From Alphaproteobacteria bacterium (GTDB lineage: Bacteria; Pseudomonadota; Alphaproteobacteria; SHVP01): 64,000 nucleotides of DNA. The position numbers and the translations under genes were made by a program. Shown here one piece after another: positions 33,141 to 42,379 of the stretch (its first letter is position 1; each line of letters opens with the position of its first letter). The notes under the pieces are model-generated. The model was not told the DNA's origin, did not search any database, and saw only the letters and a list, made by a program, of their open reading frames with translations. The stretch lies in contig VGES01000009.1 in assembly GCA_016869765.1 (NCBI GenBank), positions 32,092-96,091 on the forward strand, given 5' to 3'.

Positions 33141-34183
33141 GCTCTGGTGTCGAGAGTCAGGAATCCCGCCGTGAAACCGGGGCCCAACGAGGACAGCAGG
33201 TGCCGCGTGGGCTTTGCCTCGGCCAATGCGTCACGCAACACGAACATCACGGTTGCGGCGGACATGTTGCCGAAGCGACGAAGCACATGGCGGGGATGGA
33301 TGAGCGTGCCCGGCGCCAGGCCATAGATGTCCTCGAGGGCCTCGATTACCTTGATGCCGCCGGGATGGCAGACGAACGAGCCGATATCGGCGAGGGCCAA
33401 GCCTTGGCGCACGAGGTAGGCGTCGACGGCGCTCCGCATCTTGGTCCGTACGAGCTGAGGAATGTCGCGCGAAAAAATCACGGAAAGGCCATCATCACGC
33501 ACGTCCCAGCCCATCACATCGAGCGAGTCGGCCCAAGTGTGTTCGCCCCACCCGGTCACGGCGGGGCCGCTCCGGCCACAACGAACGATGGCGGCGGCGG
33601 CGCCGTCGCCGAACAGGGCCGTCGCTACGATATTGCTCTTGGAAAAGTCGTCCTTGCGAAAGGTGAGGCCGCAAAGCTCGACGACGAGGAAGAGAATGGT
33701 GAGGTCCGGTTCAGCGCGCGCCAGGGCCGCGGCGCGAGCGAGCCCCAGGACGCCGCCGACACAGCCGAGGCCGAAAATGGGCAGGCGCCGCATGTCGCGG
33801 CGCATCGCCATCCTCTCCATGAGCAGGGCGTCGAGACTCGGCGTTGCGATCCCCGAGCTCGACACGACGACCAGACCGTCGATGTCGGCGACACTGAGGC
33901 CGGCCTGGTCGAGTGCGTCGGTCGCCGCTCGTTCCAGGAGATCGACCGAGTGTTCGAGATAGAGCCGGTTTCGTTCGGAAAACGAATGCTCGGTGCTGTC
34001 CCAGTCGAGCGGTACGCACGAGTGGCGCGTCTCGATCGCAGCATTGTGATAGATCGCCTGCATGCGCTCGAAATGCGGATTGTTGCCGAGAAATAGCGCC
34101 GCCGCGGCCGGCGCGACCTCGCTTTGATGCAGCACGTGGGGTGGAACGGCGGTCGCAAGAGACAAGAGGCGAGGGACGGTCAT
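33137..34183 (-). CDS. type III polyketide synthase (chalcone/alkylresorcinol synthase family)
   Basis: The 348 residues contain the full catalytic triad: Cys141 in FGLGCVGGVLG, His273 in VCHPGGIKVIEAL and Asn306 in RRFGNMSAA. The enzyme condenses a starter acyl-CoA with malonyl units and cyclises the chain. The partner ICMT-like gene suggests a membrane phenolic lipid rather than a flavonoid. No Srs-type flavin hydroxylase is adjacent. Confidence 0.92.
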   Translation of the reverse strand: MTVPRLLSLATAVPPHVLHQSEVAPAAAALFLGNNPHFERMQAIYHNAAIETRHSCVPLDWDSTEHSFSERNRLYLEHSVDLLERAATDALDQAGLSVADIDGLVVVSSSGIATPSLDALLMERMAMRRDMRRLPIFGLGCVGGVLGLARAAALARAEPDLTILFLVVELCGLTFRKDDFSKSNIVATALFGDGAAAAIVRCGRSGPAVTGWGEHTWADSLDVMGWDVRDDGLSVIFSRDIPQLVRTKMRSAVDAYLVRQGLALADIGSFVCHPGGIKVIEALEDIYGLAPGTLIHPRHVLRRFGNMSAATVMFVLRDALAEAKPTRHLLSSLGPGFTAGFLTLDTRA

Positions 34184-34256
34184 CGGTGCCGCGCTTGGCT
34201 ACTGGACTTTGGCCATCACGCTTCCACATATAGGCCGATACGCTTCATGGACCAAC

Positions 34257-34988
34257 ATGGATAAGTCGCGACCCCAACAGAATCGGGTGCGGAAAGCGCC
34301 GTTGCGATCGCTGGGGCGGCGACTTCGCAACTACTTTCTGACCGGGATCATCATCGCCGGTCCAATCGGGATCACGATGTGGCTGGCGGTCCAGATCGTC
34401 GACTTCGTCGATGCCGCCGCTGGCGTGTTGCTGCCAGCGTTGCCTCCAGAATACTCGCCGATCGGGGTTCCCGGCGTCGGGCTCCTCGTTTTCGCGATCG
34501 GCCTGACGTTGATCGGGTTCCTCACGGCCAACATCGTTGGAACGAGTCTAATTCGTTTGGGGGAGCGACTGGTCGAACGCATGCCGGTGGTGCGTTCGAT
34601 CTACTCGGCGCTAAAGCAGATATTTCAGACGGTGTTGTCCCAATCCTCACGGTCGTTCCGCGAGGTCGTGCTCGTGGAGTATCCGCGCAAGGGCGTCTGG
34701 ACCCTGGGGTTCGTCACCGGCGAACCGCAGGGAGCGATCAAAGCCGCGCTCCAGGGCGAGCTGATCAGCGTGTTCGTGCCGACGACCCCCAATCCAACCT
34801 CCGGGTTCCTGCTGTTCATGCCGCGTTCAGAAACGATTCCAGTGGCCGTGGGCGTCGAGGATGCTTTGAAAATGGTGGTTTCGACCGGGCTCGTCGCCCC
34901 TGGCGCGACGAATGCCCCGTTGGCCGCGCCCGAGGCCGGGCGACCCCAGGCGTTGGCGCCCCTCGGTCAGCCCGAGCGCAGGTACTGA
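34257..34988 (+). CDS. DUF502 family membrane protein
   Basis: The 243 residues start at the ATG at 34257. Two membrane helices (LRNYFLTGIIIAGPIGITMWL and GVGLLVFAIGLTLIGFLTANIVG) are followed by the family core (LVERMPVVRSIYSALKQIFQTV, VVLVEYPRKGVWTLGFVTGE, ISVFVPTTPNPTSGFLLFMP). The function is not established. It commonly sits beside recG in alphaproteobacteria, as here, where the 3' ends overlap by 22 bp in convergent orientation. Confidence 0.9.
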   Translation: MDKSRPQQNRVRKAPLRSLGRRLRNYFLTGIIIAGPIGITMWLAVQIVDFVDAAAGVLLPALPPEYSPIGVPGVGLLVFAIGLTLIGFLTANIVGTSLIRLGERLVERMPVVRSIYSALKQIFQTVLSQSSRSFREVVLVEYPRKGVWTLGFVTGEPQGAIKAALQGELISVFVPTTPNPTSGFLLFMPRSETIPVAVGVEDALKMVVSTGLVAPGATNAPLAAPEAGRPQALAPLGQPERRY

Positions 34989-37069
34989 ACCGCCGTGTCG
35001 CGGTCGAACAGATAAAGCAGGATGCGGAGTGCCTGGCCCGCTTCTCCGGCCAGGCCGCTCTTGGCGTCGATCAGGACGCGACAATCGTCGTGGGCCTTCT
35101 GCAGCAAATCCTGGTGGCGGTCCAGGTCGACGAGTTTGAAGTCGGGCATCCCGCTCTGCCGGGTTCCGAGCACCTCGCCAGCGCCACGCAGGCGTAGGTC
35201 TTCCTCGGCGATGACAAAGCCGTCGTCGGTCTCGCGCATGATGGCGAGGCGGGCATGGGCGGTCTCGCCGAGCGGCGTCGCGTAGAGCAGAAGGCAAGTC
35301 GAGTGTCCCTGGCCGCGACCGACGCGGCCTCGCAATTGGTGCAGTTGGGCGAGGCCGAAGCGTTCCGCGTGTTCGATGACGATGACCGTCGCCTCCGGCA
35401 CGTCGACGCCCACCTCGATGACGGTCGTGGCCACCAGGACGTCGAGTGCGCCGGCGGCGAATTGGGCCATCACGCGGTCGCGATCGGGAGCGCGCATCTG
35501 ACCGTGGAGCAACCCGACACGGTCGCCGAAACGCTTGGCGAGGGTGGCATAACGTTGTTCGGCCGCCGCGACATCGAGGTTCTCGGATTCGGCGATCACC
35601 GGGCAGACCCAGTAGACGCGCTGTCCGGACGCGATCGCCCGCGCGAGGGAGTCCTCGACCTCGGCCAATCGGGCCAGGGGAATCGTCCGGGTCGCCACGG
35701 GTTGGCGCCCAGGAGGTTTTTCGGTCAGGCGGGAGGTTTGGATGTCGCCATAGGCGGTAAGCGCCAACGTCCGCGGGATCGGTGTTGCCGTCATCAGCAG
35801 CGTGTTGACGCCGAGTTGACTGCCGTCTTTGGCCTTGTTGGCGAGGCGCAGGCGCTGGTCGACACCGAAACGATGCTGCTCGTCGATGACCACGAGCCCG
35901 AGGTCGTGGAACACGACTTCGTCTTCGAAGATGGCATGGGTGCCGATGACAACGCGCGCCTCGCCCGTGGCCAAGGCGCTAAGCGTGGCCGAACGGGTCT
36001 TGGCGGCATCGCGCCCGGTGAGAAGCGCCACCGGAACTCGACACGCAGCGGCAAGCGGCTCGAGCACGCGCCAATGCTGGCGCGCGAGGATTTCCGTGGG
36101 CGCCATCAGCGCTGCCTGAGCGCCAGCCTCGACGGCGATCAACATGCTGAGGAATGCCACCACGGTCTTGCCGCTGCCGACGTCGCCCTGCAAGAGGCGC
36201 AACATTCGCGTGTCGCTGGCGAGATCGACCTCGATGTCCTGCAACGCCGTTTCCTGGGACGCCGTGAGCCGGTAGGGCAGGGCCGCAACCGCCAGCCTGC
36301 GCAACCGTCGATCGCCGACCAGGGGGCGCCCCGCCTGGCGCCGCAGCTGACGGCGCACGAGCGCCAGAGCGATCTGGTTGGCCAGCAATTCGTCATAGGC
36401 GAGCCGGCGCCTTGCAGCTTTGCCGGGGCTGAGGTCTTCGAGGCGTTGTGGCCCGTGAGCTTCCTCGAGGGCCGCCGCCCACTCTGGCCACTGTTCCTCG
36501 GCCAAGCGTCTGGCGGGAATCCACTCGGGCAGCGCCGGTAGACGGTCGAGCGCTGCGGTCTGCGCCTTGCGCAGCGGTTTCGCGCTCAAGCCTGCGGTCA
36601 GGCCATAGACCGGTTCCACGGTCTGCACGTTGTCGAGTTCGGCGAGGGGCGCGATGTAGTCGGGGTGGGTCATTTGGCGCTCACCGCCGTAGACCTCCAC
36701 CCGTCCACTCACCACCCGGACCTCGCCACGGGGCAGGGATTTTTCCAGGTAGTCGGGACGGGCGTGAAAGAACACGAGCGTGATGAACCCGGTGTCGTCC
36801 GAACATCGGACCTTATAGGGCAGGCGTTTGAGCCTGGGCCGCTCGTGGACATCGACCTGCACGACAAGGGTGGCGATTTCGCCGGCCACGGCCTGGGCCA
36901 CCTTGGGAGCGTTGCGCCGATCGATCAGGCCGATCGGAAGATGCCACAGGAGGTCGATTACCCGCTTGCCCGCGACGCGTTCGATCAGCGCGCCCATACG
37001 TGGGCCAACCCCTTTGATGGCGGTGACCGGCCGGAAGAGCGGGAACAGGATCTCGGGACGTTGGGCCAC
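34967..37069 (-). CDS. recG: ATP-dependent DNA helicase RecG
   Basis: The 700 residues have the RecG order. First comes an N-terminal helical and wedge OB domain (KGVGPRMGALIERVAGKRVIDLLWHLP). Next are helicase motif I LLQGDVGSGKTVVAF, Ia MAPTEILARQHW, the DEQHRF box (VVIDEQHRFGVDQR), motif III LLMTATPIPRTLALT, and V/VI ATTVIEVGVDVPEA and QLHQLRGRVGRG. The C-terminal block includes FVIAEEDLRLRGAGEVLGTRQSG. RecG remodels stalled replication forks and branched DNA. The length is normal. Confidence 0.97.
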   Translation of the reverse strand: MAQRPEILFPLFRPVTAIKGVGPRMGALIERVAGKRVIDLLWHLPIGLIDRRNAPKVAQAVAGEIATLVVQVDVHERPRLKRLPYKVRCSDDTGFITLVFFHARPDYLEKSLPRGEVRVVSGRVEVYGGERQMTHPDYIAPLAELDNVQTVEPVYGLTAGLSAKPLRKAQTAALDRLPALPEWIPARRLAEEQWPEWAAALEEAHGPQRLEDLSPGKAARRRLAYDELLANQIALALVRRQLRRQAGRPLVGDRRLRRLAVAALPYRLTASQETALQDIEVDLASDTRMLRLLQGDVGSGKTVVAFLSMLIAVEAGAQAALMAPTEILARQHWRVLEPLAAACRVPVALLTGRDAAKTRSATLSALATGEARVVIGTHAIFEDEVVFHDLGLVVIDEQHRFGVDQRLRLANKAKDGSQLGVNTLLMTATPIPRTLALTAYGDIQTSRLTEKPPGRQPVATRTIPLARLAEVEDSLARAIASGQRVYWVCPVIAESENLDVAAAEQRYATLAKRFGDRVGLLHGQMRAPDRDRVMAQFAAGALDVLVATTVIEVGVDVPEATVIVIEHAERFGLAQLHQLRGRVGRGQGHSTCLLLYATPLGETAHARLAIMRETDDGFVIAEEDLRLRGAGEVLGTRQSGMPDFKLVDLDRHQDLLQKAHDDCRVLIDAKSGLAGEAGQALRILLYLFDRDTAVQYLRSG

Positions 37070-37174
37070 AGGACGCGGGCTTGTTCCGATGTTGGACCGA
37101 CATTAGCTTAGCGCTCTGGTCGCTGCCACCGGGTCCCTCCCGGGGCGGGCGGCGTTGGCCTTTGGTGGAACGCG

Positions 37175-37432
37175 ATGATTGGTCTGGATGAACGGCGTCG
37201 ACGGGTGCGCTACCGCAGTTGGCACCGCGGCACCCGGGAGATGGACCTGTTGCTGGGTGGCTTTGCCGACCGGCATCTGGCGACGATGTCGGCGGACGAT
37301 CTCGAGGCGTTCGAACGATTGATCGCACTGCCCGACCCCGATCTCTACGCGATCTATCGGCGCCTCGAAGCGCCACCCGAGGCGGTCGAGGGGCCACTTC
37401 TGAACCTTTTCTTGAACTTCAAGATAGCCTGA
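37175..37432 (+). CDS. sdhE: SdhE/DUF339 FAD assembly factor
   Basis: The 85-residue helical protein carries the conserved RGTREMD version of the RGxxE motif, and GGFADRHLATMSADDLEAFERLIALPDPDLYAIY. SdhE promotes covalent attachment of FAD to succinate dehydrogenase and fumarate reductase. The genes it serves are not in this window. It is divergent from recG and 7 bp upstream of mfd, the usual alphaproteobacterial arrangement. Confidence 0.92.
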   Translation: MIGLDERRRRVRYRSWHRGTREMDLLLGGFADRHLATMSADDLEAFERLIALPDPDLYAIYRRLEAPPEAVEGPLLNLFLNFKIA

Positions 37433-37439
37433 TAACTAT

Positions 37440-40400
37440 TTGTTTATAAAAAATATTGGAATTCCATCGGGGCCCGGCGTTCTCGCTGTCCAGGGGGCGC
37501 CCGCGGGTGTCGATGCCCTCGCCATGCTCGACCTCGCCCAGGGGTCCGGCCGCCCGGTGTTGGCGATCGTCCGCGATGCCGAGCGCCTCGCCGAGACGGT
37601 CGCGGTGCTCGAGTACTTCACCGCGGGCATCGAGATCCTGAGCTTTCCAGCGTGGGACTGTCTGCCCTATGACCGGGTTTCGCCGGCCGCCGCGGTTTCG
37701 GCGCAACGCATGGAGACGTTGAGCCGACTCGCGGGGCGGGTGAGCACACCGATCGTCGTGGTGACCACGGTCAACGCCGCCGTGCAGCGGGTGCCGACGC
37801 GAGACGTCGTCGCCAGCGCTTCGTTTCGGGTCACGGCCGGTGGCCGCCTCGACGTCGAAGCGTTCCTCGCGTTCCTGGCGCGTGACGGCTACGCCCGCAC
37901 GGGGACCGTGCGAGAGCCCGGGGAATTCGCCGTACGTGGTGGCGTGATCGATGTCTTTCCGCCGGGGGCCGAAGAGCCGGTGCGTCTCGATTTGTTCGGC
38001 GACGCGATCGAGGGCATCCGGGCTTTCGACCCGCTCACGCAGATTTCGCTGCGCCGCATCGACGAACTGCCGTTGATTCCGGTGAGCGAGGTTTTTCTCG
38101 ACCGCTCATCGATCGAACGCTTTCGCGCGGGCTATCGCGAGCGGTTCGGCGCGGTCACGGATTCGGATCCGCTGTATTTCGCCATCAGCGGGGGCTCCAA
38201 GTACGCTGGGATGGAACACTGGGTTCCGCTGTTCCACGACACCATGGGGACTCTCTTCGACTACCTTCCGGGGGCGATCGTGAGCCTCGATCCGTTCGTC
38301 GAGGAGGCGGCCGTGGCGCGGTTCGAAACCATCGCCGAACACTATCAGGCGCGCGCTCAGGCCGGACGGTTCAAGGGCGATTCCGAGGCCGTGTACAAGC
38401 CGCTGCCGCCGGAGGCGCTGTATCTGAAACGCGAGGAATGGCGCCAACGCATCGACGGTCGTAGCGTCGCCGCCTTCGGACCGACGGCATCGGGCCGTCG
38501 GGTCCAGGCGGTGGAAGCGGGCGGAAAGCCGGGCCGATCGTTTGCGGCCGAGCGCCAGCAGACCGACAGCAACCTGATGACCGCGCTAAACGCCTACGTT
38601 GCGGCCTGCCGGCAGTCGGGGCAAAGCGTCGTCGTCGCGGCCTACACCAAAGGGGCGCGCGACCGAATCGCCACCCTGCTGAAGACCGAAGGGGGACTCG
38701 AAGGCGCCAACGCCGATCACTGGCGCGACGTCGCGGCTCTCACCAAACAGCAACTCGCGCTCGCCATATTGCCGATCGAGCACGGATTTTCGCTCGAGAA
38801 CCTCGTGGTGGTCAGCGAACAAGACCTGTTCGGCGATCGTCTGATTCGGCGTGCCCGTCGGACCCGTCGCGCCGAAGCGTTCTTGACCGAGGTCTCCTCG
38901 CTCGCGGTCGGAGACTTCGTCGTCCACATCGAGCACGGCATCGGTCGTTATGACGGCTTGAAGACACTCGACGTCTCGGGCGCCCCCCACGACTGCGTCG
39001 CGCTGACGTACGCTGGCGATGACCGGCTCTACATTCCGGTCGAAAACATCGATGTCCTGTCTCGTTATGGCTCGGCCGAAGCCGAGGTCGTTCTCGACCG
39101 ACTGGGCGGTGGCGGCTGGCAGGCGCGCAAAGCGCGGCTCAAGGAGCGGCTGCGCGAAATCGCCGGCGAGTTGATCAAGGTGGCGGCCGCGCGGGCGGCC
39201 AAGGCAGCCCCGCGTCTGGACCCCCCGACCGGGCTCTACGACGAGTTCTGCGCCCGCTTTCCCTTCGAGCTCACCGAGGATCAGCAGGGGGCGATCAACG
39301 ACGTGCTGGGCGACCTCGCGACGGGCCGGTCGATGGATCGGCTGGTGTGCGGCGACGTCGGTTTCGGCAAGACCGAGGTCGCGCTCCGCGCGACGTTCGC
39401 GACGGCGATGGCTGGTCGGCAGGTTGCCGTCGTGGTTCCGACCACGCTTCTGGCGCGGCAACACTTCGAGACCATCGAGCGGCGGTTCGCCGGATTTCCC
39501 ATTCGTGTCGCCCAATTGTCGCGCCTCGTCCCGGCGAAGCAGGCGGCAATCGTGCGCGAGGAACTGGCGGCAGGCAAAATCGATGTCGTCGTCGGAACGC
39601 ACGCGCTGCTGGCCAAGAACGTGGCGTTCCGCGATCTCGCGCTCGTCGTGGTCGACGAAGAGCAGCACTTTGGCGTCGTCCACAAGGAACGCCTCAAGCA
39701 ACTGCGCAACGACGTTCACGTCCTGACGATGACGGCGACCCCGATTCCGCGGACGTTGCAGATGGCGCTTAGCGGCATTCGTGAGTTGTCGCTGATCGCA
39801 ACTCCGCCGGTCGATCGCTTGGCGGTCCGCACGTTCATCATGCCGCACGATCCCGTCGTGTTGCGCGAGGCGGTGATGCGCGAACGGTTCCGTGGCGGGC
39901 AGACGTTCTACGTATGCCCCCGGATACGCGATCTGCGCGAGGCCGAGGAGTTCTTCAAGCAGCATGTGCCCGAGGTGAAATACACGATCGCCCACGGGCA
40001 ATTGGCGCCGCGCGACCTCGAAGACGTGATGCAAGGGTTCTACGAACGGCGCTTCGACGCCTTGATCTCGACCAACATCATCGAGTCCGGCCTCGACGTT
40101 CCTTCCGCCAACACGATGATCATTCATCGCGCCGACATGTTCGGGCTGGCGCAGCTCTACCAGCTTCGCGGACGCATCGGACGCTCGAAGGTTCGCGCCT
40201 ACGCCTATCTGACGATCCTGCCCGGCACGATACCGACGGCCCAGGCGCAGAAGCGGCTCGAAGTGATGCAGACGCTGGATCAGCTCGGCGCGGGCTTCAG
40301 TCTGGCGAGCCACGATCTCGACATCCGGGGGGCGGGCAATCTGTTGGGCGAAGAACAGTCCGGTCACATCCGCGAGGTCGGGCTCGAGCTCTACCAGGAG

Positions 40401-40967
40401 ATGCTCGAAGAGGCGATCAACGCCGCCAAGGCGGGCGGCGAGGGCAAGTCGGAGCAGGACCACTGGTCGCCGCAACTGAATTTCGGGACATCGGTGCTGA
40501 TTCCCGAGGCCTATGTCGGCGATCTCGGCGTTCGCATGGGCCTCTACCGTCGCTTGGGCGATCTCACGATCCAGGCGGAGATCGATGGCTTCGCCGCCGA
40601 ATTGGTTGATCGCTTCGGGCCCATGCCCGACGAGGTCAAGCACCTGCTCGAGATCGTCACGGTGAAGGGGCTCTGCCGTCAGGCCGGGGTCGAGCGATTC
40701 GAGGCTGGGCCGCGCGGCGCCTCGGTGGTGTTCCGGGCCAATCGCTTCTCCAATCCTGCCGGCTTGGTCGACTTCATCAGTCGTCAAGCCGGGTCGGCCA
40801 AACTACGGCCCGATCATACGTTGGTGTTGCGTCGCCATTGGGACGACGTCGAGACGCGTCTGCGCGAAGGCTCCGACCTGGTCAAGCGACTGGCGGAGAT
40901 CGCGGCTCAGGCGCCAACGGCCGCTGCGCCTCCGCGCGCGTCGGCCGTGATGCGGTCGAAGACCTGA
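37440..40967 (+). CDS. mfd: transcription-repair coupling factor Mfd
   Basis: The 1175 residues carry UvrB-homology domains (about 1-330: FPAWDCLPYDRVSPAAAVSAQRM, REPGEFAVRGGVIDVFPPG). An RNA polymerase-interaction/Tudor domain follows (GDFVVHIEHGIGRYDGL), then the RecG-like motor: DRLVCGDVGFGKTEVALR, VVPTTLLARQHFETI, VVDEEQHFGVVHKERLK, MTATPIPRTLQMAL, FDALISTNIIESGLDVPSA, YQLRGRIGRSKVRAYAY. The C-terminal D7 domain ends near the stop. Mfd removes stalled RNA polymerase and recruits UvrA. The only usable start is a TTG inside an AT-rich patch with no clear SD, so the first 12-15 residues are uncertain. The 3' end overlaps the convergent dsbA-like gene by 61 bp. Confidence 0.96.
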   Translation: MFIKNIGIPSGPGVLAVQGAPAGVDALAMLDLAQGSGRPVLAIVRDAERLAETVAVLEYFTAGIEILSFPAWDCLPYDRVSPAAAVSAQRMETLSRLAGRVSTPIVVVTTVNAAVQRVPTRDVVASASFRVTAGGRLDVEAFLAFLARDGYARTGTVREPGEFAVRGGVIDVFPPGAEEPVRLDLFGDAIEGIRAFDPLTQISLRRIDELPLIPVSEVFLDRSSIERFRAGYRERFGAVTDSDPLYFAISGGSKYAGMEHWVPLFHDTMGTLFDYLPGAIVSLDPFVEEAAVARFETIAEHYQARAQAGRFKGDSEAVYKPLPPEALYLKREEWRQRIDGRSVAAFGPTASGRRVQAVEAGGKPGRSFAAERQQTDSNLMTALNAYVAACRQSGQSVVVAAYTKGARDRIATLLKTEGGLEGANADHWRDVAALTKQQLALAILPIEHGFSLENLVVVSEQDLFGDRLIRRARRTRRAEAFLTEVSSLAVGDFVVHIEHGIGRYDGLKTLDVSGAPHDCVALTYAGDDRLYIPVENIDVLSRYGSAEAEVVLDRLGGGGWQARKARLKERLREIAGELIKVAAARAAKAAPRLDPPTGLYDEFCARFPFELTEDQQGAINDVLGDLATGRSMDRLVCGDVGFGKTEVALRATFATAMAGRQVAVVVPTTLLARQHFETIERRFAGFPIRVAQLSRLVPAKQAAIVREELAAGKIDVVVGTHALLAKNVAFRDLALVVVDEEQHFGVVHKERLKQLRNDVHVLTMTATPIPRTLQMALSGIRELSLIATPPVDRLAVRTFIMPHDPVVLREAVMRERFRGGQTFYVCPRIRDLREAEEFFKQHVPEVKYTIAHGQLAPRDLEDVMQGFYERRFDALISTNIIESGLDVPSANTMIIHRADMFGLAQLYQLRGRIGRSKVRAYAYLTILPGTIPTAQAQKRLEVMQTLDQLGAGFSLASHDLDIRGAGNLLGEEQSGHIREVGLELYQEMLEEAINAAKAGGEGKSEQDHWSPQLNFGTSVLIPEAYVGDLGVRMGLYRRLGDLTIQAEIDGFAAELVDRFGPMPDEVKHLLEIVTVKGLCRQAGVERFEAGPRGASVVFRANRFSNPAGLVDFISRQAGSAKLRPDHTLVLRRHWDDVETRLREGSDLVKRLAEIAAQAPTAAAPPRASAVMRSKT

Positions 40968-41566
40968 AGGAACGCGGCAGGCTCCTGCGCGCCCGACATC
41001 GCGTACTTGCGTTCGAAGATGAACGTTGGCACGCCCGAGACCCCCATGCGCCGCACGTATTCGTCGGCCGAAGCGACCATCTCCCGATCCTCTTCACTGG
41101 CGAGCCTGGCACGAATGTCGGCGGCATCGAGCCCGCCTTCAGTCGCTGCGGCGACGAGGGTTTCGCCGTTCGACAGGTCTTCGCCGTCCAGGAAATAGCG
41201 TCGGAACAGGCTGGTGACCACGGCGTCCTGCCGGCCGGCCAAGCCAGCCCAGTGGATGACGCGGTGGCAATCCAGCGTGTTGGGGATGCGGCTCATGCGA
41301 TCGAAATGGAACTCGAGCCCGACCGAACGCCCGGCCTCGCCGATGGCGCTGCGAATCCGTTCCGGGTAGCTGCCGTCGGTGCCGAACTTCTCGCGCAGAT
41401 ACTCCTGGCGATCGCGGCCCTCCCGTGGCATGTCGGGGTTGAGTTGAAAGGGATGCCAGGTGATTTCCGCCTGGATATCCGGGCGCTGGACGAGGGCAGA
41501 CTCGAGACGGCGCTTGCCGACGAAGCACCAGGGGCAGACGGCGTCGGAGATGATGTCGATCTTCAT
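40907..41566 (-). CDS. DsbA-family oxidoreductase (FrnE-like)
   Basis: The 219 residues lack a signal peptide, so the protein is cytoplasmic. It has a thioredoxin-fold CxxC site near the N-terminus (SDAVCPWCFVGKRRL) and the FrnE-type helical insert and end (VSGVPTFIFERKYAMSGAQ). FrnE-like proteins act in redox isomerisation or as glutathione-dependent isomerases such as 2-hydroxychromene-2-carboxylate isomerase. Its last 20 codons overlap the 3' end of mfd in antisense. Confidence 0.92.
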   Translation of the reverse strand: MKIDIISDAVCPWCFVGKRRLESALVQRPDIQAEITWHPFQLNPDMPREGRDRQEYLREKFGTDGSYPERIRSAIGEAGRSVGLEFHFDRMSRIPNTLDCHRVIHWAGLAGRQDAVVTSLFRRYFLDGEDLSNGETLVAAATEGGLDAADIRARLASEEDREMVASADEYVRRMGVSGVPTFIFERKYAMSGAQEPAAFLQVFDRITADARGGAAAVGA

Positions 41567-41614
41567 GTTGGGCAGTATAGGGAGGGGCTCGCAGTGAGCC
41601 AAACCGGGGGAGCG

Positions 41615-42376
41615 ATGGGGCAGGAACTGGCAGGCAAAACGGCCCTGGTCACAGGCGCATCGAGTGGGCTCGGCGCCCGTTTCGCGAGGGTCCTGGCGGA
41701 CGCAGGCGCCAACGTTGCGCTCGCGGCCCGACGCGGCGATCGTCTGGCCAAGCTCGCCGATGAAATCGGCGCCCGTGGTGTACGCGCAATCGCGGTGCCC
41801 CTCGATGTCCTCGAACCGCGTTCGATCGGTGCGGCGTTGGACCGCGTCGGGCAGGGCCTGGGACCCGTCGATATCCTCATCAACAACGCCGGGATTTCGC
41901 GCGAGAAGTGGATCACCGACTTCGACGAGGCCGACTACGACGCCGTCATGGACACCAACCTCAAAGGGGCATTCCTGGTCGCCCAGGCGGTCGGTCGGCG
42001 CATGATTGCCGACAAGCGCAGCGGCAAGATCGTCAACATCGCGTCCGTCCTCGGGTCGAGCGTGATCCCGATGCTCTCGGTCTATGCCATGGCCAAGGGC
42101 GGTCTCTTGCAGATGACCAAGGCGATGGCGATCGAGTGGGCCCGCCACGATATCCAGGTCAACGCGATCGCCCCGGGTTACATCCGCACCGAGATCAACG
42201 ATGCGTTCTTCCGCTCCGACGCCGGCCAAAAACTCACGGCTCGTCTCCTACGGCGCAGGGTCGGCGAGCCGGAGGACCTGGACGGCGCACTCCAGCTCCT
42301 CGTGGGCCCTGCCTCGCGATTCATCACCGGCTCGGTCGTCACGGTCGACGACGGCCAGTCGCTCCGCGGCCTTTGA
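41615..42376 (+). CDS. short-chain dehydrogenase/reductase
   Basis: The 253 residues show the classical SDR motifs: TALVTGASSGLGARFA (cofactor loop), NNAGISREKW, the catalytic Ser region (VNIASVLGSS) and the YAMAKGGLLQ Tyr-x-x-x-Lys. The AARRG after strand 2 favours NADP. The ATG at 41615 with SD GGGGGAG is preferred over the GTG at 41594. The substrate is unknown. It diverges from the DsbA-like gene by 48 bp. Confidence 0.92.
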   Translation: MGQELAGKTALVTGASSGLGARFARVLADAGANVALAARRGDRLAKLADEIGARGVRAIAVPLDVLEPRSIGAALDRVGQGLGPVDILINNAGISREKWITDFDEADYDAVMDTNLKGAFLVAQAVGRRMIADKRSGKIVNIASVLGSSVIPMLSVYAMAKGGLLQMTKAMAIEWARHDIQVNAIAPGYIRTEINDAFFRSDAGQKLTARLLRRRVGEPEDLDGALQLLVGPASRFITGSVVTVDDGQSLRGL

Positions 42377-42379
42377 GGC

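Noticed and set aside
38586..40787. 733-codon minus-strand frame opposite mfd
   Set aside because: Antisense shadow of conserved helicase motifs in GC-rich DNA.
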